Source: Oligoflexus tunisiensis (GTDB taxonomy: Bacteria > Bdellovibrionota_B > Oligoflexia > Oligoflexales > Oligoflexaceae). Taken from it: a stretch of DNA of 64,000 nt. The DNA lies in contig NZ_BDFO01000001.1 of assembly GCF_001748245.1 (NCBI RefSeq), forward strand, positions 7,182,346 to 7,246,345. The letters are read 5' to 3'. Position 1 is the first letter of the stretch; every line of letters begins with the position of its first letter. A model generated the notes under the pieces. That model ran no database searches, was not told where the DNA came from, and saw only the letters and a list, made by a program, of their open reading frames with translations. The position numbers were made by a program, and so were the translations under genes. Shown piece by piece: positions 1 through 8,360 of this stretch.

Positions 1-833
1 TTGGATTGGGTCGTATTGATGATGCCGGGTGGAAAGCCGCGCGCGTTGATCCAGTCACGGGTGATTTGCATCAACCACTCGGGCCGCGCTGTCAGATAGT
101 AAATATAATAGCCGCGCTGATAGAAAGCCCGCAGCATGTCCGCGGCCCCCGGATGCGCCTCCGGATCCGGCAGGCCGACCACCGAGGTCACAGCGGCCAG
201 TTCACTCGACGTCAGGGTTCCATCAACATCTGTGACGACGACCTTCGAAGTTTTGGGGATGACGTCGATAAAGAGTTCCGCGCTGCTGTGATCACCTGCC
301 ACGACCAGGAGCACTCGATAGCGGCCGACTTTGAGCGTCTCCGGGATTTCATAGTAAACCCGTCCGCCTGAATCCACGATTCCATCGACCGTGGCGTTCT
401 GCCCATCGGTGCTGGTGGTGGCCGTTGCGAGTTTTTCCCATTTTTCCTGACAGCCGCGGGAGAGATAAATATCGACTTCCTCACCCTTGAGATCCGCATC
501 CAAAATTCCATAAGTGAACTTCGCCAGAACCCAGGCCTTATCACCTTCCTTCACGAACACATCACGCCCGCGATGCAGCGGAGCGCCGGCAACAGCCAGG
601 AGCGATGACGCTGTACTTTGAAAGGGTCGCAAGGGACCAAGGTCCGGGAGTGGGGCCTTGCAATCCAGAGCGAGGCGGCAGGTCTTGCCATCGGCGCCTT
701 GAGTGCCCGACGTATCGGTCTCGGCCGTATCATTTCCTTCGGGATCCTGACCGGATTTTCCTTTGCTCCTGCCGCAGGCCGCGAAAAAAAAGACCGCGAT
801 CAGCAGAAAAAGGGCTGGCCTGGAAAAATTCAT
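1..833 (-). CDS. Lipoprotein with C-terminal LNS2/HAD-type domain (3' end outside window)
   Basis: This partial gene runs off the left edge. I translated it from the reverse strand. It begins MNFSRPALFLLIAVFFFAAC, a hydrophobic signal peptide ending in a lipobox with Cys20, so it is probably a lipoprotein. A low-complexity linker follows, then a beta-rich region (about residues 90-195), then VVVTDVDGTLTSSE with DVDGT at 202-206. That motif and the following YYIYYLTARPEW are typical of the LNS2 (lipin/Ned1/Smp2) branch of HAD phosphatases. A phosphatidate phosphatase-like role outside the cytoplasm is inference. The start is supported by GGGAGAA 7 nt upstream. No neighbour reads in the same direction within the window. 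Confidence 0.75.
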   Translation of the reverse strand, partial: MNFSRPALFLLIAVFFFAACGRSKGKSGQDPEGNDTAETDTSGTQGADGKTCRLALDCKAPLPDLGPLRPFQSTASSLLAVAGAPLHRGRDVFVKEGDKAWVLAKFTYGILDADLKGEEVDIYLSRGCQEKWEKLATATTSTDGQNATVDGIVDSGGRVYYEIPETLKVGRYRVLLVVAGDHSSAELFIDVIPKTSKVVVTDVDGTLTSSELAAVTSVVGLPDPEAHPGAADMLRAFYQRGYYIYYLTARPEWLMQITRDWINARGFPPGIINTTQS

Positions 834-1099
834 GTGGACTTCTCCCGCTCGTGCATGTGGATTATTTTTCTGAAATTCCGGAAACTTGGGGGTGAAAATT
901 GCATGATTCAGGCCAGGATGATTCGCGCGTCAGATCACAGACTTGCCATCAGGCTTGCCGTCCAAAGCCGGAATTTCATCAGGAGGCTGTCGGATCACTG
1001 GACAGATCGTTCCCCGTTCTTCAAGAAGTGGACAGGCTGCCGGCCGACCGGTTCAGGCCGATACCTCGTCTTTCCCTTTGGTAAATTATTTTTTAAATA
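834..1099. other. Intergenic region upstream of the TetR gene, no gene seen
   Basis: This stretch separates the divergent lipoprotein and TetR genes. Forward open frames exist but overlap the lipoprotein gene in antisense and have no plausible protein character. Sequence just before 1100 becomes very AT-rich and leads into two palindromes listed separately. I see no RNA gene. Confidence 0.5.
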
Positions 1100-1123
1100 C
1101 AAGGAGTTAATACAAACTCCTTG
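1100..1123. promoter_or_regulatory. Palindrome, candidate operator (distal) of the TetR efflux operon
   Basis: Arms CAAGGAGTT (1100-1108) and AACTCCTTG (1115-1123) form a perfect 9-bp inverted repeat around a 6-nt centre. It lies 58 bp upstream of the TetR start, in an AT-rich promoter-like stretch. TetR proteins bind such dyads, so operator function is inference. Confidence 0.45.
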
Positions 1124-1134
1124 AGCTTCGTTTA

Positions 1135-1172
1135 TTATTAGCCGATTGTATAATTATACATGTGACTAATAA
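1135..1172. promoter_or_regulatory. Nested palindrome, candidate operator next to the TetR start
   Basis: A perfect 14-bp palindrome TGTATAATTATACA (1147-1160) sits at the centre of a second pair of arms, TTATTAG (1135-1141) and CTAATAA (1166-1172), with the same dyad axis. The ribosome-binding site AAGGAGG of the TetR gene follows at once, so a bound repressor could block both promoter and leader. Autoregulation is inferred from this position. Confidence 0.55.
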
Positions 1173-1181
1173 GGAGGTCCC

Positions 1182-1802
1182 ATGCCTCGCCCCTCCCGAA
1201 ATATAGACAGTCTTCTCATCAAAGCCGGCCTTGAGATGCTTCCTGATACAGGCTTGTCAGGCTTGAGCCTGCGCGAGGTAGCACAAAAAGCGCAGGTGAA
1301 TATTGGTATGTTTCACTATCACTTCAAAACCAAGGAGGCCTTCGCGCGCATCCTGCTGCAAGAGCTCTATGAAATGATGTTTGCCCGGCTCACTCACAGC
1401 ATCGATCCTTCCCAGCCGGCTATTAATAACCTGAAAACTGCTCTCTTCAATTTGGGTTGCTTCTCTCGCGATCAGCATCGCATCCTCCTCAGCCTCATCA
1501 TGGATATCAAGAAGGCTCATCCGATCGCGATCGACTTCGTAAAAGCCAATTTCCCCCGACACTTGACTCTGATCCGAGAGCTCGTCGGCAAGGCACAACA
1601 CGAGGGCACAATCATCAAGGTGCCGATCCCTCAGGTCATGGCTTTCCTGGCGTCTTCTGTGGCGATGCCCGGGATGATAGGCGGCATGATTGTGGATCTT
1701 GGTGAAACCTTCCAAGCCGCGCCTCTCCTGAAGGAACTCGTGCTGAGCGACGCGGCCATTGAACTAAGAGTCCGCATGGCTCTGAAAGGAGTTACGCCAT
1801 GA
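1182..1802 (+). CDS. TetR-family transcriptional repressor of the efflux operon
   Basis: This 206-residue protein has an N-terminal TetR helix-turn-helix at about residues 27-53 (LSLREVAQKAQV, then MFHYHFKTKEAF, the conserved YYHF-type turn) and a ligand-binding helical C-terminus. It is the first gene of a six-gene run whose members overlap or nearly abut, and its stop codon overlaps the start of the TolC-like gene by 4 nt. The arrangement of TetR, adaptor, ATPases and two permeases matches the cecR-ybhGFSR pattern of enterobacteria, so it probably represses its own operon and responds to an exported compound. The inducer cannot be read from the sequence. The start has a strong AAGGAGG site. 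Confidence 0.85.
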   Translation: MPRPSRNIDSLLIKAGLEMLPDTGLSGLSLREVAQKAQVNIGMFHYHFKTKEAFARILLQELYEMMFARLTHSIDPSQPAINNLKTALFNLGCFSRDQHRILLSLIMDIKKAHPIAIDFVKANFPRHLTLIRELVGKAQHEGTIIKVPIPQVMAFLASSVAMPGMIGGMIVDLGETFQAAPLLKELVLSDAAIELRVRMALKGVTP

Positions 1803-3157
1803 AATTCCTTCTTCTTCTCTCTGGATTGATCCTATGGGAATCGGCCCTCTGCGCCGGACCTGGCCGTCTGCGTTTGAGTCTGGAGGAGGCCGAACAGCGC
1901 GCGGTCGCCGCCTCACTGGACAGCAGGCAGGCCGAGGCCCAGCTCTCGGTGGCCAAGGAAACCTTGAACATCCAAAAATCGAGTTTAAAACCGCGTCTGA
2001 GCCTTGAGGGATCCTATCGCTATTTGAGCGAAATTCCTGAGGCCCAGCTGGGTCCTGCGACGGTTGCGTTCGGACAGCATCACAACTACAGCGTCGGGCC
2101 CATGCTCAGCTATGAAGTCTACAACGGCGGCGCCCATGATAAAGCCACCGAAGGCATCGAGCACCTACTCAAAGCCAGGGAAAAGGATCAGGAGGCGACG
2201 CGCCTTCGTACGATACTCGACACGCGTCTGGCCTACAGTCGCGTGCGTTTGAGCCTCGATGAAATGCGCCTTCTGATCGGCTCCTTGCAGGTTCTGCAGG
2301 CCCGCCTCAAGGACACGCAGCAGCGCCTGCGCCACGGCTCCGCCAGCCGCCTCGAATCGCTCGCCATCCAGCGCGAGGAACTGCAAACCAAACTGCGCTA
2401 TATGCAGACGCAGGCTTCTCTTGCGGAAAATCTGCGCAAGCTGGCCTTTCTCATGGGCGACCGGACCCTGCCGGAGGAACTCCTGCCGATCGGACCTCAT
2501 GACAGTCCGGAAGCTCTGGGCCTGCCCGCCGGGAATTACATTGTTGATATCGACAGTGCCGCCGGACAAATGTCCCGGGTGAAACGCACGATCGGCCGGC
2601 AGCCGAGCCCGACGCATCCGCAGCTGAAGGCCTGGGACGAGCGCAAGGAATCCGCAAGGCTGGAAGGTGAAAGCCGGGAGCAGGCCGGATCGCCCAAAAT
2701 TCAGGTCTTCGCGAAATCAACCTATGATTATCCACATGGGCCGCTCGATGAAGCGGTCTGGCAAAATTCCTTCGGTGTGGCCCTGTCTCTCACGCTTTAC
2801 GATGGCGCCCTGCGTCAGCATCAAAAAGCCCAGAAACTCGCCGAGCTTCATTCCCACGAGATTCAAAAGGAAAAGATCGCGCAGGACTTTCAGGAATCCT
2901 GGGCGAACGCCAGAGCCCAGCTCGAGAGCCTTCAGCTGCAGCGCAAGGTTGTGCAGGACGCCATGGCACGAGCGGAGCAGGAGGCGCAGTTGACTCAAGC
3001 CAATTATCAAGCCGGAGCGATCAACTACCTTGAAGTCCAACGGGCCAATACCCAGGTTTTGGAAATCAGGACCAGTCTTTCGCGTCTTGATGCCCAGGTT
3101 TTCGCCCAATACGCTCTCTTAAACTATCTTTCAGCTCAAACGGAGGCAGCATCATGA
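1799..3157 (+). CDS. TolC-family outer membrane efflux channel
   Basis: This 452-residue protein has a signal peptide (MKFLLLLSGLILWESALCAG) and then the long helical repeats of outer membrane efflux proteins (two halves of about 200 residues, rich in Gln, Ala and Leu, with N-terminal SLEEAEQRAVAAS and C-terminal ANYQAGAINYLEVQRANTQ). The second motif is the usual TolC-family signature near the end of each half. It should form the trimeric outer membrane duct for the ABC exporter encoded next. The start follows GGAG, and the gene overlaps its neighbours on both sides by 4 nt, so translation is probably coupled. Confidence 0.85.
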   Translation: MKFLLLLSGLILWESALCAGPGRLRLSLEEAEQRAVAASLDSRQAEAQLSVAKETLNIQKSSLKPRLSLEGSYRYLSEIPEAQLGPATVAFGQHHNYSVGPMLSYEVYNGGAHDKATEGIEHLLKAREKDQEATRLRTILDTRLAYSRVRLSLDEMRLLIGSLQVLQARLKDTQQRLRHGSASRLESLAIQREELQTKLRYMQTQASLAENLRKLAFLMGDRTLPEELLPIGPHDSPEALGLPAGNYIVDIDSAAGQMSRVKRTIGRQPSPTHPQLKAWDERKESARLEGESREQAGSPKIQVFAKSTYDYPHGPLDEAVWQNSFGVALSLTLYDGALRQHQKAQKLAELHSHEIQKEKIAQDFQESWANARAQLESLQLQRKVVQDAMARAEQEAQLTQANYQAGAINYLEVQRANTQVLEIRTSLSRLDAQVFAQYALLNYLSAQTEAAS

Positions 3158-3900
3158 AAGCCAGGAAAGTGATCGTTCCCGTCATCATTCTCCTTGCCGT
3201 TGGCACAGCCGTCGGTCTTTGGTGGCGAAGACAAACCGCCGAGTTCCGCTACAGTGGAACGATCGAGGCGACGAAAGTCGATGTTCCATCACGCCTGCCC
3301 TCGGTGATCACCAGGATGCTGGTCAAGGAAGGGGATCTGGTCGAGAAGGGGCAGCTGCTCGCCGAGCTGGACTGCGAGGATCTCCGGATCCAGGGGACTC
3401 TGCTTGCCCACAACTATGAACGGGGACGCAAACTGGCCAAAATTGGTTCGATGCCGCAGGACAACTTTGAACAGGTCAAGGCCAAACACGATGAACTGCA
3501 GCTCAAACTGAGCTGGTGCTCCATCACAGCGCCCATCAAAGGTCGTGTTCTCAATCGGTATCATGAGGAAGGGGAATGGGTTGCTCCCGGCGCAAAGCTT
3601 CTGACGCTCGCGGATCTGGATGATGTCTGGGCTTATGTCTACGTGCCCCAGACCTTGCTGGCCCAGCTTCCTCTGGGACTGAAGGTTCCGGGCTATCTTC
3701 CGGAACTCGACATGAAACAGATCGACGGGAGCCTGATCAAAATCAATGAAGAGGCTGAATTTACGCCCAAAAATGTGCAGACCCGGGAGGAGCGGACGCG
3801 TCTGGTCTTTGGTGTCAAACTGCGTTTCCCCAACGAGCAGGGTCTTCTGAAGCCGGGCATGCCGATCGAAGTGGATCTTCCGGATGACGGCCATGAGTGA
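3154..3900 (+). CDS. HlyD/YbhG-like periplasmic adaptor
   Basis: This 248-residue membrane fusion protein has one N-terminal membrane anchor (residues 5-24), then the biotinyl-lipoyl-like half (YSGTIEATKVDVPSRLPS), a short hairpin, and the second lipoyl half (SWCSITAPIKGRVLNRYHEEGEWVAPG). The helical hairpin is much shorter than in drug-pump adaptors of about 330-400 residues. It should bridge the inner membrane ABC-2 transporter to the TolC-like channel. The start is preceded by CGGAGGCAGC. The 3' end overlaps the first ATPase gene. Confidence 0.8.
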   Translation: MKARKVIVPVIILLAVGTAVGLWWRRQTAEFRYSGTIEATKVDVPSRLPSVITRMLVKEGDLVEKGQLLAELDCEDLRIQGTLLAHNYERGRKLAKIGSMPQDNFEQVKAKHDELQLKLSWCSITAPIKGRVLNRYHEEGEWVAPGAKLLTLADLDDVWAYVYVPQTLLAQLPLGLKVPGYLPELDMKQIDGSLIKINEEAEFTPKNVQTREERTRLVFGVKLRFPNEQGLLKPGMPIEVDLPDDGHE

Positions 3901-4621
3901 GGGCATATACACACTGTCCATTCAGAATCTAAAAAAGAAGTTAGGCTCCAATCAGGCGCTTGACGGCCTCTCTCTCCATTTTGAAGCCGGGCGTATGCAT
4001 GGACTGATCGGACCGGAAGGCGCAGGAAAGACGACGCTGATGCGATGCCTCGTGGGGCTCCTGCGGCCCGATGCAGGGCAGATTCTGTGGAAAAGCGAGG
4101 GTCAATCCATCGAGGCGACCCGAATAAGGGATCAGATTGCCTATATGCCTCAGCAGCAAAGCCTCTATGCTGATCTTTCGATCCAGGAGCATCTGGATTT
4201 TTTCAAAGCCCTTTACAGCGTACCCGATGCCGTCTATCAAAAGAAGCGGGATGAACTGCTGAACATCACGCGTCTCAAGGACTTCATCGACCGGCCCGCC
4301 GGCAAGCTGTCCGGGGGTATGTATAAGAAATTGGGGCTGATGTGTGCCCTCCTCCGTTCCCCACGGATCCTGCTGCTGGACGAACCCACCAACGGAGTCG
4401 ATCCCATCAGCCGTCGGGAGTTCTGGGAGCTGCTTTACGATCTGCAGGATCAGAATATTCTGATCATCGTCGCCACAGCCTATATGGACGAGGCAGAGCG
4501 CTGCGGCGAGGTGCATCTGGTGGAAGCCGGACGCACTCTGGCTGAAGGCGAGCCCGGGAAACTGATGAGCGAACATCAGGTCGCGAGTATCGATGCCCTT
4601 TATCTCAAGGAGGGTTTATGA
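3884..4621 (+). CDS. ABC transporter ATPase, equivalent to the first half of YbhF
   Basis: This 245-residue nucleotide-binding domain has Walker A GPEGAGKT (43-50), signature KLSGGMYKK and Walker B ILLLDEPTNGVD. At the switch position it reads VATAYMDEA rather than the usual TTHYMDEA, so the H-loop histidine is Ala here, while the next gene keeps it. In YbhF-type exporters the two ATPase halves are fused; here they are separate genes overlapping by 4 nt. The two probably form an asymmetric pair with only one fully equipped site. Start could be 3884 or the ATG at 3893; both have only weak ribosome sites inside the preceding gene. Confidence 0.85.
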   Translation: MTAMSEGIYTLSIQNLKKKLGSNQALDGLSLHFEAGRMHGLIGPEGAGKTTLMRCLVGLLRPDAGQILWKSEGQSIEATRIRDQIAYMPQQQSLYADLSIQEHLDFFKALYSVPDAVYQKKRDELLNITRLKDFIDRPAGKLSGGMYKKLGLMCALLRSPRILLLDEPTNGVDPISRREFWELLYDLQDQNILIIVATAYMDEAERCGEVHLVEAGRTLAEGEPGKLMSEHQVASIDALYLKEGL

Positions 4622-5553
4622 GCGAAGTCAAAGTCGAGGCCCAAAATTTAAGCGTCCGCTTCGGCGACTTTTTTGCCGTGAAGGATCTATCCTTAAGCGT
4701 TCAGCAGGGGGAAATCTTCGGCTTTCTCGGTGCGAACGGAGCCGGCAAAACCACGACCATCCGTGTTCTCTGCGGGCTTCTGCCCCCCAGCTCGGGCACA
4801 GTCCGGGTCGCGGGGGCTGAATACAGCGGCGGCCAGCATACGATCAAGGCCAAGGTCGGTTACATGTCGCAAAAGTTCACCCTCTACAATGATCTGTCCG
4901 TGCAGGAGAACCTGGACTTTGCCGCATGCCTGCGGAAGCTTGATCCCAAGGTCTATGCCACAAGACGGAATCGCCTTCTGGAATTCATCGGTTTCTCGCG
5001 CGATCCGCACACGATGGTCAGGGATCTGGCTGGAGGCCTCAAGCAGCAGGTTTCCCTGATCGCCTCCCTCCTTCATGATCCCGAGATCATTTTCCTCGAC
5101 GAGCCCACAGCCGGGGTTTCGCCTGCGGCGCGAGCGCGGTTCTGGTCCCTGATCCGGGAACTCCAGGGACAGGGGAAAACCATATTCGTAACGACCCACT
5201 ACATGGATGAGGCCGAAAACTGCGGTCGCATCGCCTTGATGCGCTCGGGTGAATTGATCGCTCTGGATAACATCCCCAGTCTGAAGCGGACGGCTTTTCC
5301 TGAACCCATCATCGAACTTGAGCCGCGCAACGTGGCCCTGAGCCGGGAGGAACTGCAGCATTTTCGCAAGATGCCGGGCGTGCGTTCGATCCAGCCCCAC
5401 GGCATCCGCTATCACGCCGTCACGGAATCGAGAGCGGCCTGGGAGAAGGTGCGCGAGGAATTCAGCAAACGCTTTGATCAGCGTGAGATCCAGCCATCCC
5501 TCGAGGATGTCTTTATCGAACTGGTCGAAGGGAAAGACAGGAGGGCCATCTGA
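4618..5553 (+). CDS. ABC transporter ATPase, equivalent to the second half of YbhF
   Basis: This 311-residue ATPase has Walker A GANGAGKT, a signature that reads LAGGLKQQ (Ala instead of Ser), Walker B IIFLDEPTAGVS and an intact switch histidine (VTTHYMDEAENC). A roughly 70-residue C-terminal tail ends LEDVFIELVEG, the usual DUF4162-type tail of ABC-2 ATPases. It complements the preceding ATPase, which lacks the switch His. The ribosome site AAGGAGGG lies just before the ATG. Confidence 0.88.
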   Translation: MSEVKVEAQNLSVRFGDFFAVKDLSLSVQQGEIFGFLGANGAGKTTTIRVLCGLLPPSSGTVRVAGAEYSGGQHTIKAKVGYMSQKFTLYNDLSVQENLDFAACLRKLDPKVYATRRNRLLEFIGFSRDPHTMVRDLAGGLKQQVSLIASLLHDPEIIFLDEPTAGVSPAARARFWSLIRELQGQGKTIFVTTHYMDEAENCGRIALMRSGELIALDNIPSLKRTAFPEPIIELEPRNVALSREELQHFRKMPGVRSIQPHGIRYHAVTESRAAWEKVREEFSKRFDQREIQPSLEDVFIELVEGKDRRAI

Positions 5554-6665
5554 TGCTGAGCATGCAGCGCATGGCAGCCATCGCCCGCAAGGAGGTTGCC
5601 CACATCAGTCGCGATCCTTTTACCATTGCTCTGGCCCTTGCCCTGCCGATGATCATCGTACTGATTTTTGGTTTTGCCTTTGAATTCAATCTGAATCACA
5701 TCGCCCTGGCCGTGCATGATGGGGACAAGTCAGCCGCGTCCCGCACTCTTATCGAGAGTTTTTCGAGTTCCGGTCACTTCGAGATTCTGAGGATGCCGGG
5801 CCCTCAGGCTGTCACGAGGGCCCTGGACCAGGGCAAGGCCCGGGCAGGTCTCATCATAGATCCCGGTTTTGAGCACAAGGCTCTGAGTCAGCAGGGAGCG
5901 TCCGTCCAAATTCTGGTTGATGGGGCGGACAATACCTCAGCCGGTTCGATCCTCAGCTATCTGCCGCAGGTGCAAAAGCTCGCCCAGCAGAGAATAACAG
6001 GCGTCCGATTCGATACACCGATTGCCATGAAAACGCGTTTTCTTTTCAACCATGAATTGAAGACCCCATGGTTCATTGTCCCCGGCCTGGGTGTGGTGAT
6101 CCTGGCCATCCTTTCGATTCTCCTCACGTCCTTGACCGTAGCCCGTGAATGGGAAAATTCCTCGATGGAGCTTCTGCTCTCCACACCCCTTAAACCGATC
6201 GAAATCGTCATCGGCAAGCTTGCGCCCTATCTGGTACTGGGTTTGGGCAGCGTGGTCTTCATCTACCTCGCGGCGCGTCTGGTCTTCGGTGTTCCGTTTC
6301 AAGGCAGTCACCTCCTCTACCTTTTGGGCTGCTTTCTGTTTGTCACGACCTGCATGGCCCAGGGCCTCTTTATCTCCGTCGTCACTCGTGCGCAACAGAT
6401 CTCGATGCAGGCGGCGATCGTATCCGGCCTATTGCCCTCACTATTTCTTTCCGGGTTTATCTATCCTATCGAACACATGCCGAGCTTCTTTCACTATTTT
6501 ACGGGCGTATTGGCTCCACGCTGGTTCATGCAGATAAGCCGGGAAATCTATCTGAAAGGCTCCAGCCTGACTGAACTGGGCCAGCCCTTTCTGGCTCTCA
6601 CTATCATCTGTCTCGCACTCATTGCCCTGGCGACGTTTAACTTCAAAAAGGATGTCGAACCATGA
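5553..6665 (+). CDS. ABC-2 type permease, YbhS-like
   Basis: This 370-residue inner membrane protein has one N-terminal membrane helix (about residues 27-47, ALALALPMIIVLIFGF), a large extracytoplasmic domain to about residue 175, then five or six helices, ending with the conserved GFIYPIEHMP loop of ABC-2 permeases. It shares this design with the next gene and should form a heterodimer with it. It is preceded by GGAGG and shares a base with the stop of the ATPase gene. Confidence 0.85.
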   Translation: MLSMQRMAAIARKEVAHISRDPFTIALALALPMIIVLIFGFAFEFNLNHIALAVHDGDKSAASRTLIESFSSSGHFEILRMPGPQAVTRALDQGKARAGLIIDPGFEHKALSQQGASVQILVDGADNTSAGSILSYLPQVQKLAQQRITGVRFDTPIAMKTRFLFNHELKTPWFIVPGLGVVILAILSILLTSLTVAREWENSSMELLLSTPLKPIEIVIGKLAPYLVLGLGSVVFIYLAARLVFGVPFQGSHLLYLLGCFLFVTTCMAQGLFISVVTRAQQISMQAAIVSGLLPSLFLSGFIYPIEHMPSFFHYFTGVLAPRWFMQISREIYLKGSSLTELGQPFLALTIICLALIALATFNFKKDVEP

Positions 6666-7759
6666 TGCGCATGCTCTGGGGTTTTATTCAGAAGGAATTC
6701 AAGCAGACTCTGCGGGATAAGCGGATGCGTGTGCTCCTCTTCCTCGCACCCTGCATTCAAATGATACTCTTCGGCATCGCTCTGACAACGGAGGCCAGGA
6801 ACATTCGTCTGGCTGTCGCTTCCAGTGCGGCTGATGATGTTCTGGATGACATTCGGGCCCATGCCCTGGCCTCGGGCTGGTTTATCGATGCCGGCCGTGA
6901 TGGGGCCGCGGATCCCTTTGCCTTGGTGAAGAACGGACACGCGGATGTCGTGCTGGTGCCACCGGCCGGGGGACTGACGAAGGCCATGGGGAAGGGCACG
7001 GGAACCCTGCAGGTGCTGATCGATGCCACCAACGTAACCCGGGCGCAGAGCATCGAGCGCTATCTGATAGGGATTGTGAATCAGGAGCTGCAGACGGTTT
7101 CGGGCCAGCGGCGGATCCCGCCTTTGGATTTCGATTTAAGAATCCTCTATAATCCGACCCTGCGCTCGGCGGCCTACATGGTACCTGGTGTGATGAGCCT
7201 TGTGATGTGCCTGACGACCATCATCCTCACCAGTATGGGCATCGCTCGGGAAAAGGAGATGGGGACGTTCGAAACGATCATCGCGGCACCGATGCGGTCC
7301 ATTGAGGTGATCCTCGGCAAGGCCATTCCCTATGTGATGCTGGGCCTGGTCAACCTGCCCCTGATACTCGGAGTGGCGGTTCTGCTCTTTGATGTTCCCT
7401 TGCGCGGATCCTTTCTGCTTCTGATGGGCGGCTCGCTCGTGTTTATCTGCGCCACGGTTACGATCGGAATTTTGATTTCAACCCTGGCGAAGACGCAGCA
7501 GCAGGCCCTGATGGGAGGATTTTTATTCCTATTCACATCCATCCTTCTTTCGGGTTTGATCTTCCCCGTGGAAAACATGCCGGCTGTTCTCCAGGTCGTC
7601 GCCTGGTGCAATCCGCTGACCTACTATATGGAGCTCTTGCGGAATATCATGCTGAAAGGAGGGGATCCCTTTCTTATGCTGCGGAATACGGCGGTGTTGG
7701 CCGTGATGGCCCTCCTGTTCGGAGTCGTCAGTATCCGCCGCTTCCGAACGACACTTTGA
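6662..7759 (+). CDS. ABC-2 type permease, YbhR-like
   Basis: This 365-residue permease is the partner of the previous one. It has an N-terminal helix (VLLFLAPCIQMILFGIAL), a soluble loop, and a C-terminal five-helix bundle with SGLIFPVENMP. The gene overlaps its predecessor by 4 nt and ends the efflux operon, stopping 4 bp from the convergent gene at 7764. Substrates of the ybh family include cationic drugs and, in some reports, sodium; nothing here fixes the substrate. Confidence 0.85.
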   Translation: MMRMLWGFIQKEFKQTLRDKRMRVLLFLAPCIQMILFGIALTTEARNIRLAVASSAADDVLDDIRAHALASGWFIDAGRDGAADPFALVKNGHADVVLVPPAGGLTKAMGKGTGTLQVLIDATNVTRAQSIERYLIGIVNQELQTVSGQRRIPPLDFDLRILYNPTLRSAAYMVPGVMSLVMCLTTIILTSMGIAREKEMGTFETIIAAPMRSIEVILGKAIPYVMLGLVNLPLILGVAVLLFDVPLRGSFLLLMGGSLVFICATVTIGILISTLAKTQQQALMGGFLFLFTSILLSGLIFPVENMPAVLQVVAWCNPLTYYMELLRNIMLKGGDPFLMLRNTAVLAVMALLFGVVSIRRFRTTL

Positions 7760-7763
7760 TTCG

Positions 7764-8240
7764 TCAGGTTTCCGCAAACAGCTGTTTGTAATAACCGGCT
7801 TCTATTTCCTTCAGAAGGTCAGGCAGGGGTCGGTCAAAGATAACACAACCATCCATCGTTCTCAGGGTGTCTGCCTGGAACTTGTAGGCATCCTGAATCA
7901 GGTTTTGAGCCAGATCCGTTTTCTCCAGGAGTTGCAAACCGATAATTGCATACATTTTGCCGACCAAATTTCCTTCTTCGTAGAGAAGGAGCAACGTTGG
8001 CTCGGCCTCGCTGCTGCCCAGGATCTCGCGGAGATTCTTGAGCTTCTCTGATGGCATGGCGGCAAAACCAATATAAGGTGATTCCAAAGCCTCGGCGCTT
8101 TTGAGAGAATCAAAAGCCATTTGAAGAGGGTCCTGTTTCATTTCCGCTGAGTCTGCTCCTGCGTCGTAAACCTTGTTCTCCGCTTTCATTTCGAATCCTA
8201 GAGTCAAAAGCACGCATGAAATGAGGTTGATCGTTCTCAT
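7764..8240 (-). CDS. Hypothetical secreted protein
   Basis: I do not recognise this protein of about 158 residues. Starting at 8240 (MRTINLISCVLLTLGFEMKAENK) it has a good signal peptide and a GGAG site 6 nt upstream; a longer frame from 8288 lacks both. The mature part is acidic and helical and contains LREILGSSEAEPTLLLLYEEGNLVGKMYAIIGLQLLEK split over two predicted helices. It converges with the efflux operon, almost without spacer, and has no obvious partner. Confidence 0.6.
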   Translation of the reverse strand: MRTINLISCVLLTLGFEMKAENKVYDAGADSAEMKQDPLQMAFDSLKSAEALESPYIGFAAMPSEKLKNLREILGSSEAEPTLLLLYEEGNLVGKMYAIIGLQLLEKTDLAQNLIQDAYKFQADTLRTMDGCVIFDRPLPDLLKEIEAGYYKQLFAET

Positions 8241-8360
8241 AATTCGCTCCATTTTCGAATCGGCACTGTCCGGGCCTTTATGGAGCAATCACCCATTGGG
8301 GGCAAGAAGCATCGAAAAATTTGATTCTAATATCAGAAACTCCAGGATGGCTTCCGAGCT

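Noticed and set aside
618..1124. 168-codon forward frame overlapping the left lipoprotein gene
   Set aside because: It is antisense to a gene with a clear signal peptide and HAD motif, and its Arg/Gly/Cys-rich content is typical of a shadow frame.
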